NCBI GenBank assembly: GCA_022496805.1
Contig: CM040090.1
Coordinates: forward strand, 18,284,001 to 18,348,000
From: Pohlia nutans
Taxonomy: Eukaryota; Streptophyta; Bryopsida; Bryales; Mniaceae
DNA length: 64,000 nt
Direction: 5' to 3'
Below, in pieces: positions 1 to 9,535 of the stretch. How positions within the stretch are numbered: the stretch's first letter is position 1; the number at the start of each line of letters is the position of its first letter. A program made the position numbers and the translations under genes. Below the pieces are notes generated by a model. That model was given only the letters and a program-made list of their open reading frames with translations, made no database searches and was not told where the DNA came from.

Positions 1-60
1 AGGAGAGGAGAAAATGAGGCAAAGGGTGCGCGGCCGCGCACCCTCTAGCGCACAGCAGAC

Positions 61-110
61 TAAAAATAGAGTTTATTTTATTTATTTATTTATTTATTTA
101 TTTTTGTGCC
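61..110. repeat. (TTTA)n microsatellite
   Basis: An uninterrupted run of TTTA units at about 76-104 follows a short GC-rich palindromic stretch at 28-50 (cgcggccgcg core). No coding signal is seen. Confidence 0.9.
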
Positions 111-183
111 GTTTAGGGTTCAGCCGCCGGCGGTTGAACCCTAAATTTTTATTTTTTTAAATTTCTATTTTCAGGGTTCATGA

Positions 184-302
184 GCCCCAAACAAAAAAAA
201 CAAAAAAAACAAAAAAAACAAAAAAAACAAAAAAAACAAAAAAAAACAAAAAAAACAAAAAAAAAAAAAAAAAAAACAAAAAAAAAAAAAAAAAAAAAAA
301 TT
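184..302. repeat. A-rich (CAAAAAA)n tract
   Basis: Repeated CAAAAAA units grade into pure A runs. The lysine- or phenylalanine-rich open frames that cross this tract in both directions are low-complexity artefacts and are not called as genes. Confidence 0.95.
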
Positions 303-1637
303 CTTTTTTTTTATACATTTTTTGTCTTTGGTGCGGGCGAAGGATTTGCGGCTGCCACAAGAGGAATGAAAAAAAATAGAAGAAAAAGAAGAAGACAAGA
401 AGGAAAATAAATTGAAGACAAGAAAGAAATAAGATAAATGAAACAAGATAAAGAAAAGATAAAAGAAAAAAGAAAATAAAAGATAAAGATAAAAGATAAA
501 GATAAGAATAAAAATTAAATTAAATAATTGTTTGTTTACAATGAAAGTAATTGTAGAACGACAAAAATGGTTGTTTTTTAAAGAAATTTTTACGACAATA
601 TTTTTAATGCTTCCGGGGACCAAGTGCATGATTATATGGCCAAGTGCGTAAATAGCGAATTGCGTGTTCTTATTTTTAATATTTTTTGCTAGGGAGACTT
701 GTAGCTCTTCACTTTCGCAATCTACATAGCGTTAGTTAATCAAGCAAATCTAATTTCAAATTCTAGAAATGAAGCTTGTAATTTTAGTAAAGATCAAAAA
801 GTAAATGCTTCTAAATTCATTAAGTGAGTATCTAAACTTTTTTTTTGAAGTTTGATCGTATAGAGGATTATTAAACATCATGATTTTCATTTTCTCTTTT
901 GGACCAAAGTTCATCAAAATTGTAGAAGTAACATTTTATAACAAATCCTTTACGTCCATTGTCATTTAGAGGTTAATATATTAAAAACAATATTGCAAGT
1001 GGAAGAGGTGCAAACCGTTGCAGAACACGTTTGGTTTTATTGTGACTTTTTTTTGTTTAATATCTCAATTAAATGGTAAAGACAAATATTCTTGTTTCTT
1101 TTGGAAGTAGAAAATGAAATTACAAAAGATAGCAAAATCTATAATTTTTATTTTTAACAAAATTTGTTTTTTTCCACCTTGTCCAATTGGCTATAAATTC
1201 TTTGACTATTTGGAATGAATATTTTGAATTACAGAGAGTTATTTTAATAATTTTTTTTGTCTCTACCATCCCAAATAATATCATGTCACTTGTTTTCAAA
1301 TCAAAATTTAAAGCTATTGGAGTAGTGTAGCATTTTTTTTGAGCTACTTGATCTTGCAAAAGGTGGCTTTGGGTAACATGACTTTTTCTACCGATGTCCA
1401 ATGGGAAAAAAAAATACTATATTCTCACGAAGCTCTAACTTGAAATTCTTCCTATTCACTAAAACAACTCAGAATATTAAACTCAAAATTGACATCGTAT
1501 GAACCTACCCGGTTTCGTAAATGACCTAGCTATCTCACGTAATCCTTTAGGGGCTAATAGCCATAGTCAATGTAGTCTTTAGCACCACGTTCTCGCATTG
1601 CATGTCAGACCGCCCTCACGTCCTTGCTTGGGCCCTA
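303..1637. other. AT-rich intergenic DNA, no gene seen
   Basis: The first part is purine-rich (GAAGAAAAAGAAG-like, to about 520) and the rest is AT-rich. Only short, stop-bounded frames without recognisable domains occur. No RNA gene or mobile-element end was recognised. Confidence 0.6.
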
Positions 1638-2750
1638 GGGGTCTTTACACTAGTGACCAAGGGCCGTGGCCAAGGGAAATTCTGCACTATGATTGGAGGA
1701 TAAGAGCTAGCCGGTCCAAGTACACTTTACACTACCCATAAAAGGAGGAAGTGACCAAGACTAAAAATGGATGAGAAAATGACATGGAATCCTACATGTC
1801 TAGAAATGGATAAGGTTTCGTGGTCACCCAGATAATGCGGCGAGACCACCAAAAGAGGTTCTCTCGCCGCAATATCCGGGTGACCAAGAGCTGAAAAAGC
1901 CAATAACCAATGGAATTTTTTTTTTAATTTTTTTTTAAACATTTTTTGCCTACGTTTTTTTGCTCAACTGTATTTACTGTTGCAGGGCGGCTACTTGTCT
2001 TTCCAAGATGATCCATGTGTTCATCCCTATGGTAGTAGAGAGAAACCACCAAGAAAATGTCAAAAAAATGCTCCAAGGCCACCAAATTAGCTCCTGAAAA
2101 AAGTGGACAGCACATGTGGTGGCTCTATTTAGCATAAAGAGAAGTGGGAGGAGATTGTGGACACCAAGAAAGTAGGAGGAGATGGTGGTGGAAGGTGTTG
2201 GAACTCTTTGCTCGGACGAGAGCGGGGCTCAAACCCCCTCGTGCGCGAGATCTCCAGCACCTAGCACCGACAAGGTGGAAAAAGGGAACTTTGAAGCCCC
2301 CGCGGCCGCTCATGCATTTTGGGGGGAGGGGGGCATGGGGCTGGCGGGTAAGGCCAAGGCCTTTCAAAGGCCACCATTGGCCACAACATTGCCCCAACAC
2401 GGCCACAACTCGGCCTCAACAGGCGAATTGGCGTATTGTTTTTTTTGCTCAAAATCTCCTACCGAAGCTTCAAAAAATTTGAGTGAAAACAAGAGAAGAG
2501 AGGAAAGGGAGAAGAAGAGAGAGAAGAAGACCAACAAGAGGAGTGCAAAAGAAAAATAAGTTATCAAATCTACTCTTTTCAAAAATACATTAAAAATTTC
2601 AGCCCACCTTCCCTTTGGTCCAAGTTCACTTTACACTATTGTTGGTGAACAATGGATGGAAAAATTGGCTCTTGGTCATGGCTCTTGACCAAGGGCCGTG
2701 ACCAAGAGAATTATCCATCCCGGCTCTTGGTCACTAGTGTAAAGATCCCC
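1638..2750. mobile_element. non-autonomous terminal-inverted-repeat element
   Basis: The left end reads GGGGTCTTTACACTAGTGAC and the right end is its inverse apart from one inserted A, so 20 nt beginning TCTTTACAC match exactly. CTTGGTC/GACCAAG motifs recur just inside both ends, as in the subterminal repeats of cut-and-paste elements. The interior holds a hairpin (1821-1885) and an unusually GC-rich block (about 2180-2440) unlike the AT-rich surroundings. No transposase frame is visible. I could not define a clean target duplication, so the superfamily (CACTA-like because of the CACTAGTG core, or hAT-like) is undecided. Confidence 0.55.
1821..1885. repeat. inverted repeat (hairpin)
   Basis: The left arm begins TGGTCACCCAGATAATGCGG and the right arm ends GGGTGACCA. 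Arms of about 25 bp pair with two mismatches around a purine-rich loop. It lies inside the TIR element at 1638-2750. Confidence 0.8.
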
Positions 2751-2994
2751 TCAGGCTCTCATTGCGCGGCCTGCGTTTCAGAAGGTTGTGGAGTTGAATT
2801 CCGAGTGGTTGAAGCAAAAAGCTAACCTTGATATGTAGGCCTTCATACCGACACATAATTGCAGTTTCAATTCTTTCTCATTTATAGTCTAGGTAGGGTG
2901 CTAGTGTGGATTCTCCTTGAATATGCAATTAGCAATCATTTGATTACGTGCTTTGAGTTAACCAGCTTGTCTTGACATAATTTGATATGGCACT

Positions 2995-3324
2995 TTAACC
3001 CCTAAACGTATCGATGCTTTGAACACTAGTAGATTCTAGCCTCAAAAGTAGATATTAGCATGGCTCAGATGTACATGAGGTGTACATGAGAGGACCATTG
3101 CAAGTATAAAATCTACCCAACAAATTTGACATACTTGCAGTTGAAAGCCTCTCCAATATTATCAACAACTCCTCATTACAAGAGAACTATTGTAATTGGT
3201 AGAGACTTTAATAGTCTTACAAAGGTGACTTCGATGAAAGTCATCCAAAATTGTATGAGAAAGTTGCAAGGCTTTCAATATGTTCGTGATTCAGTTTCTG
3301 GACGCTGGGACGTTTTGGGGTTAA
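2995..3324. mobile_element. TTAA-flanked MITE (piggyBac-like)
   Basis: It is bounded by TTAA at 2995-2998 and 3321-3324. The inward termini are CCCCTAAACGT (left) and the inverse of ACGTTTTGGGG (right), one mismatch over 11 bp. There is no coding capacity. TTAA duplication plus termini starting CCC is the signature of the piggyBac superfamily; assignment of this short element is inference. Confidence 0.55.
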
Positions 3325-3552
3325 CCCCTAAACGTATGAAAATGCCTTTGCGGCAAGTAGAATAGGACATGTATTTCTTGTATTAGGAATGGATCCACAC
3401 CTTTAATGGGTTTGAGTTTAACACAAAAGTTTAAATTTAGATCAATGCGGTTCTAGTGAGCTACTAAGATCCTAATTTAGAACTTCTTATTGGTAGCGAA
3501 TGCCAATTATACAAAAACGTATCTACTATCCCATGGGGCGTTTAAGAGTTAG
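3321..3552. mobile_element. TTAA-flanked MITE sharing its left TTAA with the preceding one
   Basis: The left end TTAACCCCTAAACG starts at the same TTAA that closes the element at 2995-3324. The right end GCGTTTAAGAGTTAG (3538-3552) is a degenerate inverse. The length of 232 bp is close to that of the element at 5695-5925. Nothing is encoded. Confidence 0.45.
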
Positions 3553-3593
3553 AGCTTGCTCCTTGATTCTCATGAGGATGTTCAGGCTAAATT

Positions 3594-3745
3594 TTGAACA
3601 AAAAGAAGACCACATAGGACCTACTCAAAACCACTAAACTAGAACATCCTCCAATTTGGGCTTCTTCTTGGTTCTTTAGGGTGTCCTTTTTGAACAGTTT
3701 TAAGTAGGTTTTATTTGGACTCTTTTCGTTTGATTTTTTTTTGTT
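3594..3745. repeat. dispersed inverted repeat
   Basis: The sequence starting GAACAAAAAGAAGACCACAT (3594 on) is the imperfect inverse of 3695-3740. A further copy in inverted orientation lies at about 60836-60900, where it runs on into the same CACATGCAATG...TTCTTCACT context as 3755-3775. This is a dispersed repeat family of unknown type. Confidence 0.5.
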
Positions 3746-3783
3746 TTTACCTAGCACATGCAATGATCTTCACTACTGTAGTT

Positions 3784-3964
3784 CTGGTGATTTAAATTTA
3801 ACCCTACCTGAATGATCGATTTCTGACAATATGATCAATTGAATTTTTCACTGGTGATTTAAATTTAACCCTACCTCAATGATCGATTTCTGACAATATG
3901 ATCAATTGAATTTTTCACTGGTGATTTAAATTTAACCCTACCTCAATGATCGATTTCTGACAAT
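3784..3964. repeat. 67-bp tandem repeat, about 2.7 copies
   Basis: CTGGTGATTTAAATTTAACC starts at 3784, 3851 and 3918, a period of exactly 67 bp with one substitution between units. The third unit is interrupted by the insertion at 3965-4253 and resumes at about 4254 (AATATGATCAATTGAA). Confidence 0.95.
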
Positions 3965-4253
3965 AGAATTATTTGTAAAGTCCCTCAAAACCTGAGTTTT
4001 TGACCTGTAATTTGGAAAGGAAAGGATCGACATGATCTCACTGTAGACCCAGAATAGAACACTGGATAGATTGAAATTTTTATTCATGAAAATTTGGAGA
4101 AGAATTGGGTAGCGGGGTGGGACCGCACGTGAGGAGGAGTGGTGTCAGATTGATGACGACCAGACTGATTATTTTTGGGAGATTTGGGAGGTTTGGTTTT
4201 CATTTCCATGAAAAAAGGAGGACAAAAGACCGGATGCCTTTACAAATAACTCT
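3965..4253. mobile_element. MITE inserted in the 67-bp tandem repeat
   Basis: The tandem repeat supplies the empty-site sequence, so the ends are well fixed. Removing 3965-4253 and one AAT rebuilds the repeat unit. The termini are AGAATTATTTGTAAAG and the inverse of CTTTACAAATAACTCT, a 16-bp inverted repeat with one mismatch. The apparent target duplication is AAT (3 bp). It has no coding capacity; a 3-bp duplication would fit PIF/Harbinger-type elements. Confidence 0.75.
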
Positions 4254-4366
4254 AATATGATCAATTGAATTTTTCACTGTGAATCCTTGGTCCTGTAAGG
4301 GTTGAACTAATGGACTGCATTTGTCAGGGTACTTGTTCATGCATCGTCTTTGGTTGTTCCTTGCAG

Positions 4367-5390
4367 GATGCTATGGACCGTCTAACCCTTTAGCGCCCAT
4401 GATGGTTCTGCAGAAACCAAATTTTTTTGAATGATGTTTATTTGAAACTCTATTTATTGAAATTAAAAATATTATTAATAGTATGCAACCGTATGAATCT
4501 AAGCATAGCTTAATGAAACAAGTGTCTGTTAAATCTTGGTAAGATCGGACCGTTGGATTGGAAGATTACAGTATGTTTTTGAACCGTATAATGCACATTC
4601 AAAAATGAGATTTTGGGGGGTGTGTGACTTTAAGATTAAATAGAATTTGATTAAATTTTCAAAAATAAAAGTGAAGATGTTCAACAATGGCCTGTGTCAA
4701 CACCTCTTCATTGCAATCTTTCATATCAAGAACGGACTCATACATAATTATTGTGAATTTTATAAGTAAGAGTGACTTATCCATGTACGGTTTAGGACAA
4801 AATTTATACATTCAAACAAGAAAGGAGTTGGTACATTGATGAAGATCAGACTACATACACTAATGAAACATGAATAAGAGAACACAATCCAAAAAAAATA
4901 CAAGATAACAAACTTGCAAACACAAGAAATACCACATAGTACGTGTGTTGTATTCGTACGTATTTGTTATATTTTGAGGTGTTTGCAGTATTTTCGTGTT
5001 TTGTACATAAGTATTTGGATAGCTAAGAAAGTCAGATTTCAAATTTTCTTTTTGCATCATCTGCAAAATCAAAAGTTATACATCCAAACTTTATACATCG
5101 GACGCGGATGGTTCACAGATTTTCCAACATTTCATTTTCTAATGATCTAGTGACCACTTAGTGGTTACCTGGGCATTAAAGGGTTAATGAAAGGCCGCAC
5201 TGTGCTGGTCATAGCACACCGGCTGTCCACAGTGCAGAGTGCAGACACAGTGGCCGTCATAGCAGACGGCAAAGAAGCGGAGCAAGGCTCCCATTCGGAG
5301 CTTTTGAGAAGCAACGGCCTGTATGCAGCCTTGGTGCGGCGCCAGCTGCAAGGAGCTGGAAACCCATCTCCTGGAACCTCCTCATTATGA
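4367..5390 (+). pseudogene. last exon of an ABCB-type ABC transporter, split by a TTAA MITE
   Basis: A splice acceptor (TTGCAG, AG at 4365-4366) opens an exon reading DAMDRL. The frame resumes at 5188 after an 806-bp insertion as [16 protein letters not shown] and ends at a stop at 5388-5390. This is the C-terminal end of the nucleotide-binding domain of ABCB/TAP-type exporters. The H-loop (switch) histidine lies in VIAHRLSTV, and the product ends [12 protein letters not shown] plus a short tail. Such proteins use ATP to export substrates across membranes. With the insertion in place, translation meets a stop within four codons of the junction (R-L-T-L-stop), so the H-loop is lost unless the insert is spliced out. 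Walker A, Walker B and the membrane domains are not in the window and presumably lie to the left. The family call is secure; the exact paralogue is not. Confidence 0.85.
4382..5187. mobile_element. TTAA MITE family 1, copy 1 (inside ABC exon)
   Basis: It is flanked by CTAA (4382-4385, a decayed TTAA) and TTAA (5184-5187). The termini are CCCTTTAGCGCCCA and the inverse of TGGGCATTAAAGGG. The interior shares long stretches with copies at 7274-8084 and 8151-8585, for example TTTTGGGGGGTGTGTGACTT and TAGTGACCA close to the right end. There is no transposase. The TTAA target and CCC-starting termini match piggyBac-type elements. Confidence 0.75.
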
Positions 5391-5694
5391 ATGAATCTCA
5401 TGTAATCTCAAGGTAGAAGGTTGAAAACCACTATAAATGACAGTAGACATGCAATCCTATTTCCATTCAAAAATCATGAGAAAATTCCTCCCCATATTCA
5501 TATGCAATTCTACCAGATTATAAGGTAAACCACCCTATTTGTGCTACGTGGTTTTTTTTTTCCTGTGTTGCAGAAGCATCTTAGGGCGTGGGGCTGGCTA
5601 TGGCGGTCGGTGCGCATCAAAGCGCTGCAACTATGTAAAAGTGAGAACTGGAGAATCGTTCCAGGGCAGAGAGACAATGACTTGTTAACCCTTA
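5391..5694 (+). other. 3' flank of the ABC exon
   Basis: This stretch is a probable 3' untranslated region and downstream DNA. A T-run followed by TGTTGCAG at 5549-5572 resembles a splice acceptor, but the open frame after it (to about 5694) has no recognisable domain and runs into the next MITE. Confidence 0.35.
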
Positions 5695-5925
5695 AACGAC
5701 AATGCCAGCCCCACGGGCTTGGTTTTATTTTGGGAGAATCTTGCTCATATCTTCTACTTCATTGCATCAAATGGTGTTTTTTAAATGCCAAACGGAGCAT
5801 CTTAGAGAGATCTATAATTCTTTAGAATAGAGCCAAAGTAAATTAAAAATAGATTCATGCTTATAATGAATTTGAAAGAGATTTTGGGTGTGGTATCAGG
5901 ATAGTACATGTCGTTTAAGGGTTAA
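5695..5925. mobile_element. TTAA-flanked MITE, 231 bp
   Basis: TTAACCCTTAAACGACA at 5695 is matched by the exact inverse TGTCGTTTAAGGGTTAA at 5909-5925, a 17-bp perfect inverted repeat including TTAA. It has no coding capacity and is the cleanest example of the TTAA/CCC class here. Confidence 0.8.
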
Positions 5926-6426
5926 AGCCAATTTGGGTTTCTCAATTTTCTCATTAGTAGAAATACTTTATCAAATGGCCTGCTGCAAATGGGTTGGCCC
6001 TATAGCTTATTAGCCAGGCGGTGAGTGGTGGACCACCCCTCATTTGCACCAGATTCCTACTTATTAGAGTTAACCGAAAAGTCAGCTCAAAGAGGAAAGT
6101 TTTAGCAAATTCCTCTTGAACTCCTCTTGAACTCATATTGAAATATAAATAGACCGAAAACTAGTTCAAGGTGAGTTGGGAGACAATCTAAAGCAAGCCA
6201 CTCTCATTATTCTCCACACCTTGCAATGACTTCCACACCTCCTACCAAAGCTCCAAGTCCATGGCCCACAAGGGGACAAGTTATGACACGACACTATTCA
6301 ACCCAAACATAGCCCAAGGGAGCTCAAAAGAGCGCTTGAAAGAAGGTTGAAAAGGCATGTTCCAAGGCCTTCTTTTTTGTTAACTCTATTACTGTTTGAA
6401 ATCTGAAGCTCTGACTCCCGAGCTTT
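5926..6426. other. no gene seen
   Basis: Spacer between TTAA elements with only short unrecognised frames. Confidence 0.5.
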
Positions 6427-6537
6427 ATGGCTTCCACGAAATTAGGGTTTGCAATTCATCATACGTACAAAACTTCGCATTCAAACATTGACATGGTTGG
6501 GAGAAAACACAGTCCGAAAGAGGCTGAGTGTTTACTA
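6427..6537. repeat. direct repeat, first copy
   Basis: About 105 bp from GCTTCCACGAAATTAGG to the AAACACAGTC...AAAG stretch recur in the same orientation, diverged, at about 7165-7265. Both copies sit just beside TTAA elements, so they may mark an older duplicated segment. Confidence 0.65.
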
Positions 6538-7114
6538 TTAACCCCTAAATGCCTAAAGCCCTCTCCAAATTCGGCAGTTTTGCATAGATGCATTATTAAA
6601 TGCAATCAAGAAGGATATTTTTAACTTGATATATGAATAAAAGTTGTACGCTATGAATTTTAGATTCTATCCATACGGTTAGATCTATGATTGCTATTAT
6701 CAATAATTTTGTATAAAATTTGAAACGTGAAATTCAAAATTATTTTGTAATTCAATTACGAATAAGATATTGACAATCTACTGATGAAACTCATTGTGAT
6801 TTATTTAAATGTAATACTTTAAATGTAGTGATTTTTGGAGATTTTTTGGTTGTGCAATTTTAAGAGTTGACTTCTTTTAGAGCACTTTTACACTAAAATC
6901 TTCAAAATTTTGGGTGAATCACTATAACATGAAATGAGGCATAAAAAATTCACAAATCATCCCCTTTCTAATCGGATCACATATGCATGAAGCTAACTTC
7001 CCATAGAATCTATAGTAAAAATTCCACACTGCAAAAAATGCATGACGGATGAGAAATTATGGATGAAATCTGTACATCGTCCAAAAAATGAATGCTTAGG
7101 TAGTTAGGGGTTAC
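6538..7114. mobile_element. degenerate TTAA-type element
   Basis: The left end TTAACCCCTAAATGCCTAAAG (6538) is approximately the inverse of the sequence ending GGTAGTTAGGGGTTAC (7114). The 577-bp length is close to that of the 572-bp element at 35349-35920. The termini have diverged and the right TTAA reads TTAC. The interior is AT-rich and non-coding. Confidence 0.4.
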
Positions 7115-7164
7115 AGCATAGTATGCTATGTTTTTAAACCAAAAAAATACACCAAAATAGGTGC

Positions 7165-7265
7165 ATCTTCGTGGAAATTAGGATTTGCAATTCAAAAGAG
7201 GAGACAAACTTTGCATTCAGACATCAACATGGTTGTGAGAAAACACAGTCTAAAGCATAGTATGC
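7165..7265. repeat. direct repeat, second copy
   Basis: Diverged second copy of the segment at 6427-6537 (shared GCAATTCA, CTTTGCATTC-like and GAGAAAACACAGTC words). Confidence 0.6.
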
Positions 7266-7273
7266 TTTATTCT

Positions 7274-8084
7274 TTAACCCTTTAGTACCCAGGGTACTGT
7301 AGCTCAGAGCCCTGGATTTCAGTAGATTTTTCCACTGTGGTTGAGACTACCAGAAATAGAATGTGTTAAATTAGAAAGTAACCGTACAATTCTATTCTCA
7401 ACTCGAGAGCACACATTTTATTAAAATTTGAGAATCATCTGATGGTGGGATCGGAAGATTATAGTATGTATTTGAACTGTATAATGCACGCTCAAACACG
7501 AGATTTTGGGGGGTGTGTGACTTCAAAGTTAAATAGAATTTGAGGTAAATTTTCAAAAATGAAAGTAAAGAAGTTCACCTATGCCCTATGTCAACACCTC
7601 TCCGTTGCAATCTTTCATATCAAAAATAGACTCACACATAATTATTGTGAGATTTATAAGTGAAAGTGACTTATCCATGTACTATTTAGGACAAAATTTT
7701 ATACGTTGAAAATTGACATGAGTGGGTACATTGGTCAAGATCGGATTACACACACTAATGGAAGATGAAGAAGAGAACACAATCCAAAAAAATAAAACAA
7801 GATAACAAACTTCTAAACACAAGAAATACTACATAATACATATGTTGTATTTGTAAGTATTTACTGTATTTTCAAGTATTTGGAGTATTTTTGCGTTCTG
7901 TTGATAGGTATTTTGATAGTTGCACAATTCCAAATTGAAAATTTCTTTTTCTGGAAGATGCGTAATGTATGTGCGCAAATTTGAACTTCAAAACTGAAGT
8001 TCCAATTCTTCACGGATTCTCTGCTATTTGCATTTCGGACGTTGTAGTGACCATAATGTGGTTTGCTGGGCACTAAATGGTTAA
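7274..8084. mobile_element. TTAA MITE family 1, copy 2
   Basis: TTAA occurs at 7274-7277 and 8081-8084, with termini CCCTTTAGTACCCAG and the inverse of CTGGGCACTAAATGG. The 811-bp length matches copy 1 (806 bp), and the internal order is the same (GGGGGGTGTGTGACTT, then the TCAACACCTCT..GCAATCTTTCAT segment, then GTAGTGACCATAAT). Non-coding. Confidence 0.85.
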
Positions 8085-8150
8085 CAAATGAATAGCCAAA
8101 AGAATGGTCCAAAACAGGTGCAGCTTCACGGAAGCTAAATCAGTCAGAGT

Positions 8151-8585
8151 TTAACCCTTTAGTGCCCAGGGTACTGTAGCAAACAACACTGGATTTCAGT
8201 GGTGTTTTTCACTGTGATTGAGACTACTAAAAATAGAATGGATTAAATTAGGAAGTAGCTGTACAATTCTATTCTCAACTGGAGAGCTCATATTTTATTA
8301 AAATTTGAGAATCATCCAATGGTGGGATTGGAAGATTATAGTTGGTTGACATAGGGCATAGCTGAACTTCTCTCTTTTCATTTTTGAAAATTTGACCCAA
8401 ATTCTATTTAACTTTGAAGTCACACACCCCCCAAATTGAAAATTTCTTTTTCTGGAAGGTGTGTAATATGTATGAGCAAATCTGAACTTCAAAACCGAAG
8501 TTCCAATTCTTCACGGATTCTTTGCTATTTGCATTTCGGATGTTGTAGTGACCATAATCTGGTCAGCTGGGCACTAAAGGGTTAA
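8151..8585. mobile_element. TTAA MITE family 1, copy 3 (internally deleted)
   Basis: TTAA occurs at 8151-8154 and 8582-8585, with termini CCCTTTAGTGCCCAG and the inverse of CTGGGCACTAAAGGG, perfect over 15 bp. It keeps both ends of the family but is 435 bp long. Part of the middle (CATAGGGCATAG..CACACACCCCCC) is in the opposite orientation to copies 1 and 2, which shows internal rearrangement. Confidence 0.85.
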
Positions 8586-9308
8586 GCTAATTCTGAGTTA
8601 GGGAGTAAGATCTACAGGTCGGTACATATTTCAATGGGGCTAGTGGATACTAAATTTTTCTATTCAAGTTCATTGAGGTCGCTGCCTACAGAGCATGGTG
8701 CCTAAGTACAGCTTTTCTACTATTGCATCTCAACTCCACTCTCCCTTCAATGTAGATAATTGAATAATAATTATATTATAATTATATAATTAAACAAAAA
8801 TTTAGTCTTCTTTTTAAAATTTTGAATTGCATGTGGACACAAAAATACCTAGAAATACCATAATCTTTTATACCATATTTTTCCTTATTGTGACTTCTAC
8901 TTTTTACCAAAAATTCGGATCCTTGGCAACTATTGGGTATCATATATGATTTTTTTTAAACAAGGGCTTAAAAGTTGGCAAATTGACATTATTTTATAAG
9001 CTGCACATTTTCAAGGTACCAAATTTGACCCAAAAATGCTTTATGTCCAAGCGGTGGTACATGCAAAATTTCATGATCAGCAAAGCGTCGTAGTGAGTGT
9101 GATGAATAATTTAGTGTCAAGTTTGAAAGTGGGGTTGCAAGACTTATTGGAGGCCACTGTACAAACCTAGCACGCTTTTGCTTCTCGTCTCGTTGTTTTG
9201 TAGTTAGCAACTTAACACCACTATTGCATATATTAGTCAGAAAACCACCAAATAGTGAGCATGTAAAACGAGGCCATGAAATAAAATTGTGTAAAAGAAA
9301 AGCCCCTG
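8586..9308. other. AT-rich spacer, no gene
   Basis: No recognisable gene. The minus-strand open frame at 8989-9342 (117 aa, hydrophobic start) has no domain I recognise and overlaps a MITE end, so it is not called. Confidence 0.5.
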
Positions 9309-9535
9309 CTACACTAAATAGGTAGATTAGTGTTAGATACACTAATTTACATGAACATGTTGTAAGTTTTTACTGTTGACCAATTTTTTTACCCTCTATA
9401 TTAGTCAAGATGGGGATCTTTCAATAATATTGGAATCAATGTCTTTGATAATTTTTTTTGTTGAGAGTAAAAAGTCTATAATATTTTCAAATCTTATAAT
9501 TATCTAAGTAACACTAATCTACCTATTTAGTGTAG
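9309..9535. mobile_element. MITE with 27-bp perfect inverted repeats, TA-flanked
   Basis: 9309-9335 (starting CTACACTAAATAGGTAGATT) is the exact inverse of 9509-9535. TA dinucleotides just inside both ends (9310-9311, 9533-9534) would be the duplication of a Tc1/mariner (Stowaway-type) element with termini CACTAAATAGG. The interior is AT-rich, with no coding frame. Confidence 0.7.

Noticed and set aside
171..629. Phe- or Lys-rich open frames on both strands
   Set aside because: They are translations of the A-rich (CAAAAAA)n tract and lack any protein-like composition.
2144..2559. Overlapping plus-strand frames of 112 and 125 aa
   Set aside because: They arise from a GC-rich block inside a non-autonomous element and end in a Lys/Glu low-complexity run; no domain, and several frames are equally open.
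5541..5694. Additional exon after the T-rich tract and TTGCAG
   Set aside because: The ABC frame already ends at 5390 and the following frame has no recognisable domain and runs into a MITE.
8989..9342. 117-aa minus-strand frame with a hydrophobic start
   Set aside because: No recognisable domain, it overlaps a MITE terminus, and has no homologue among the repeats in the window.
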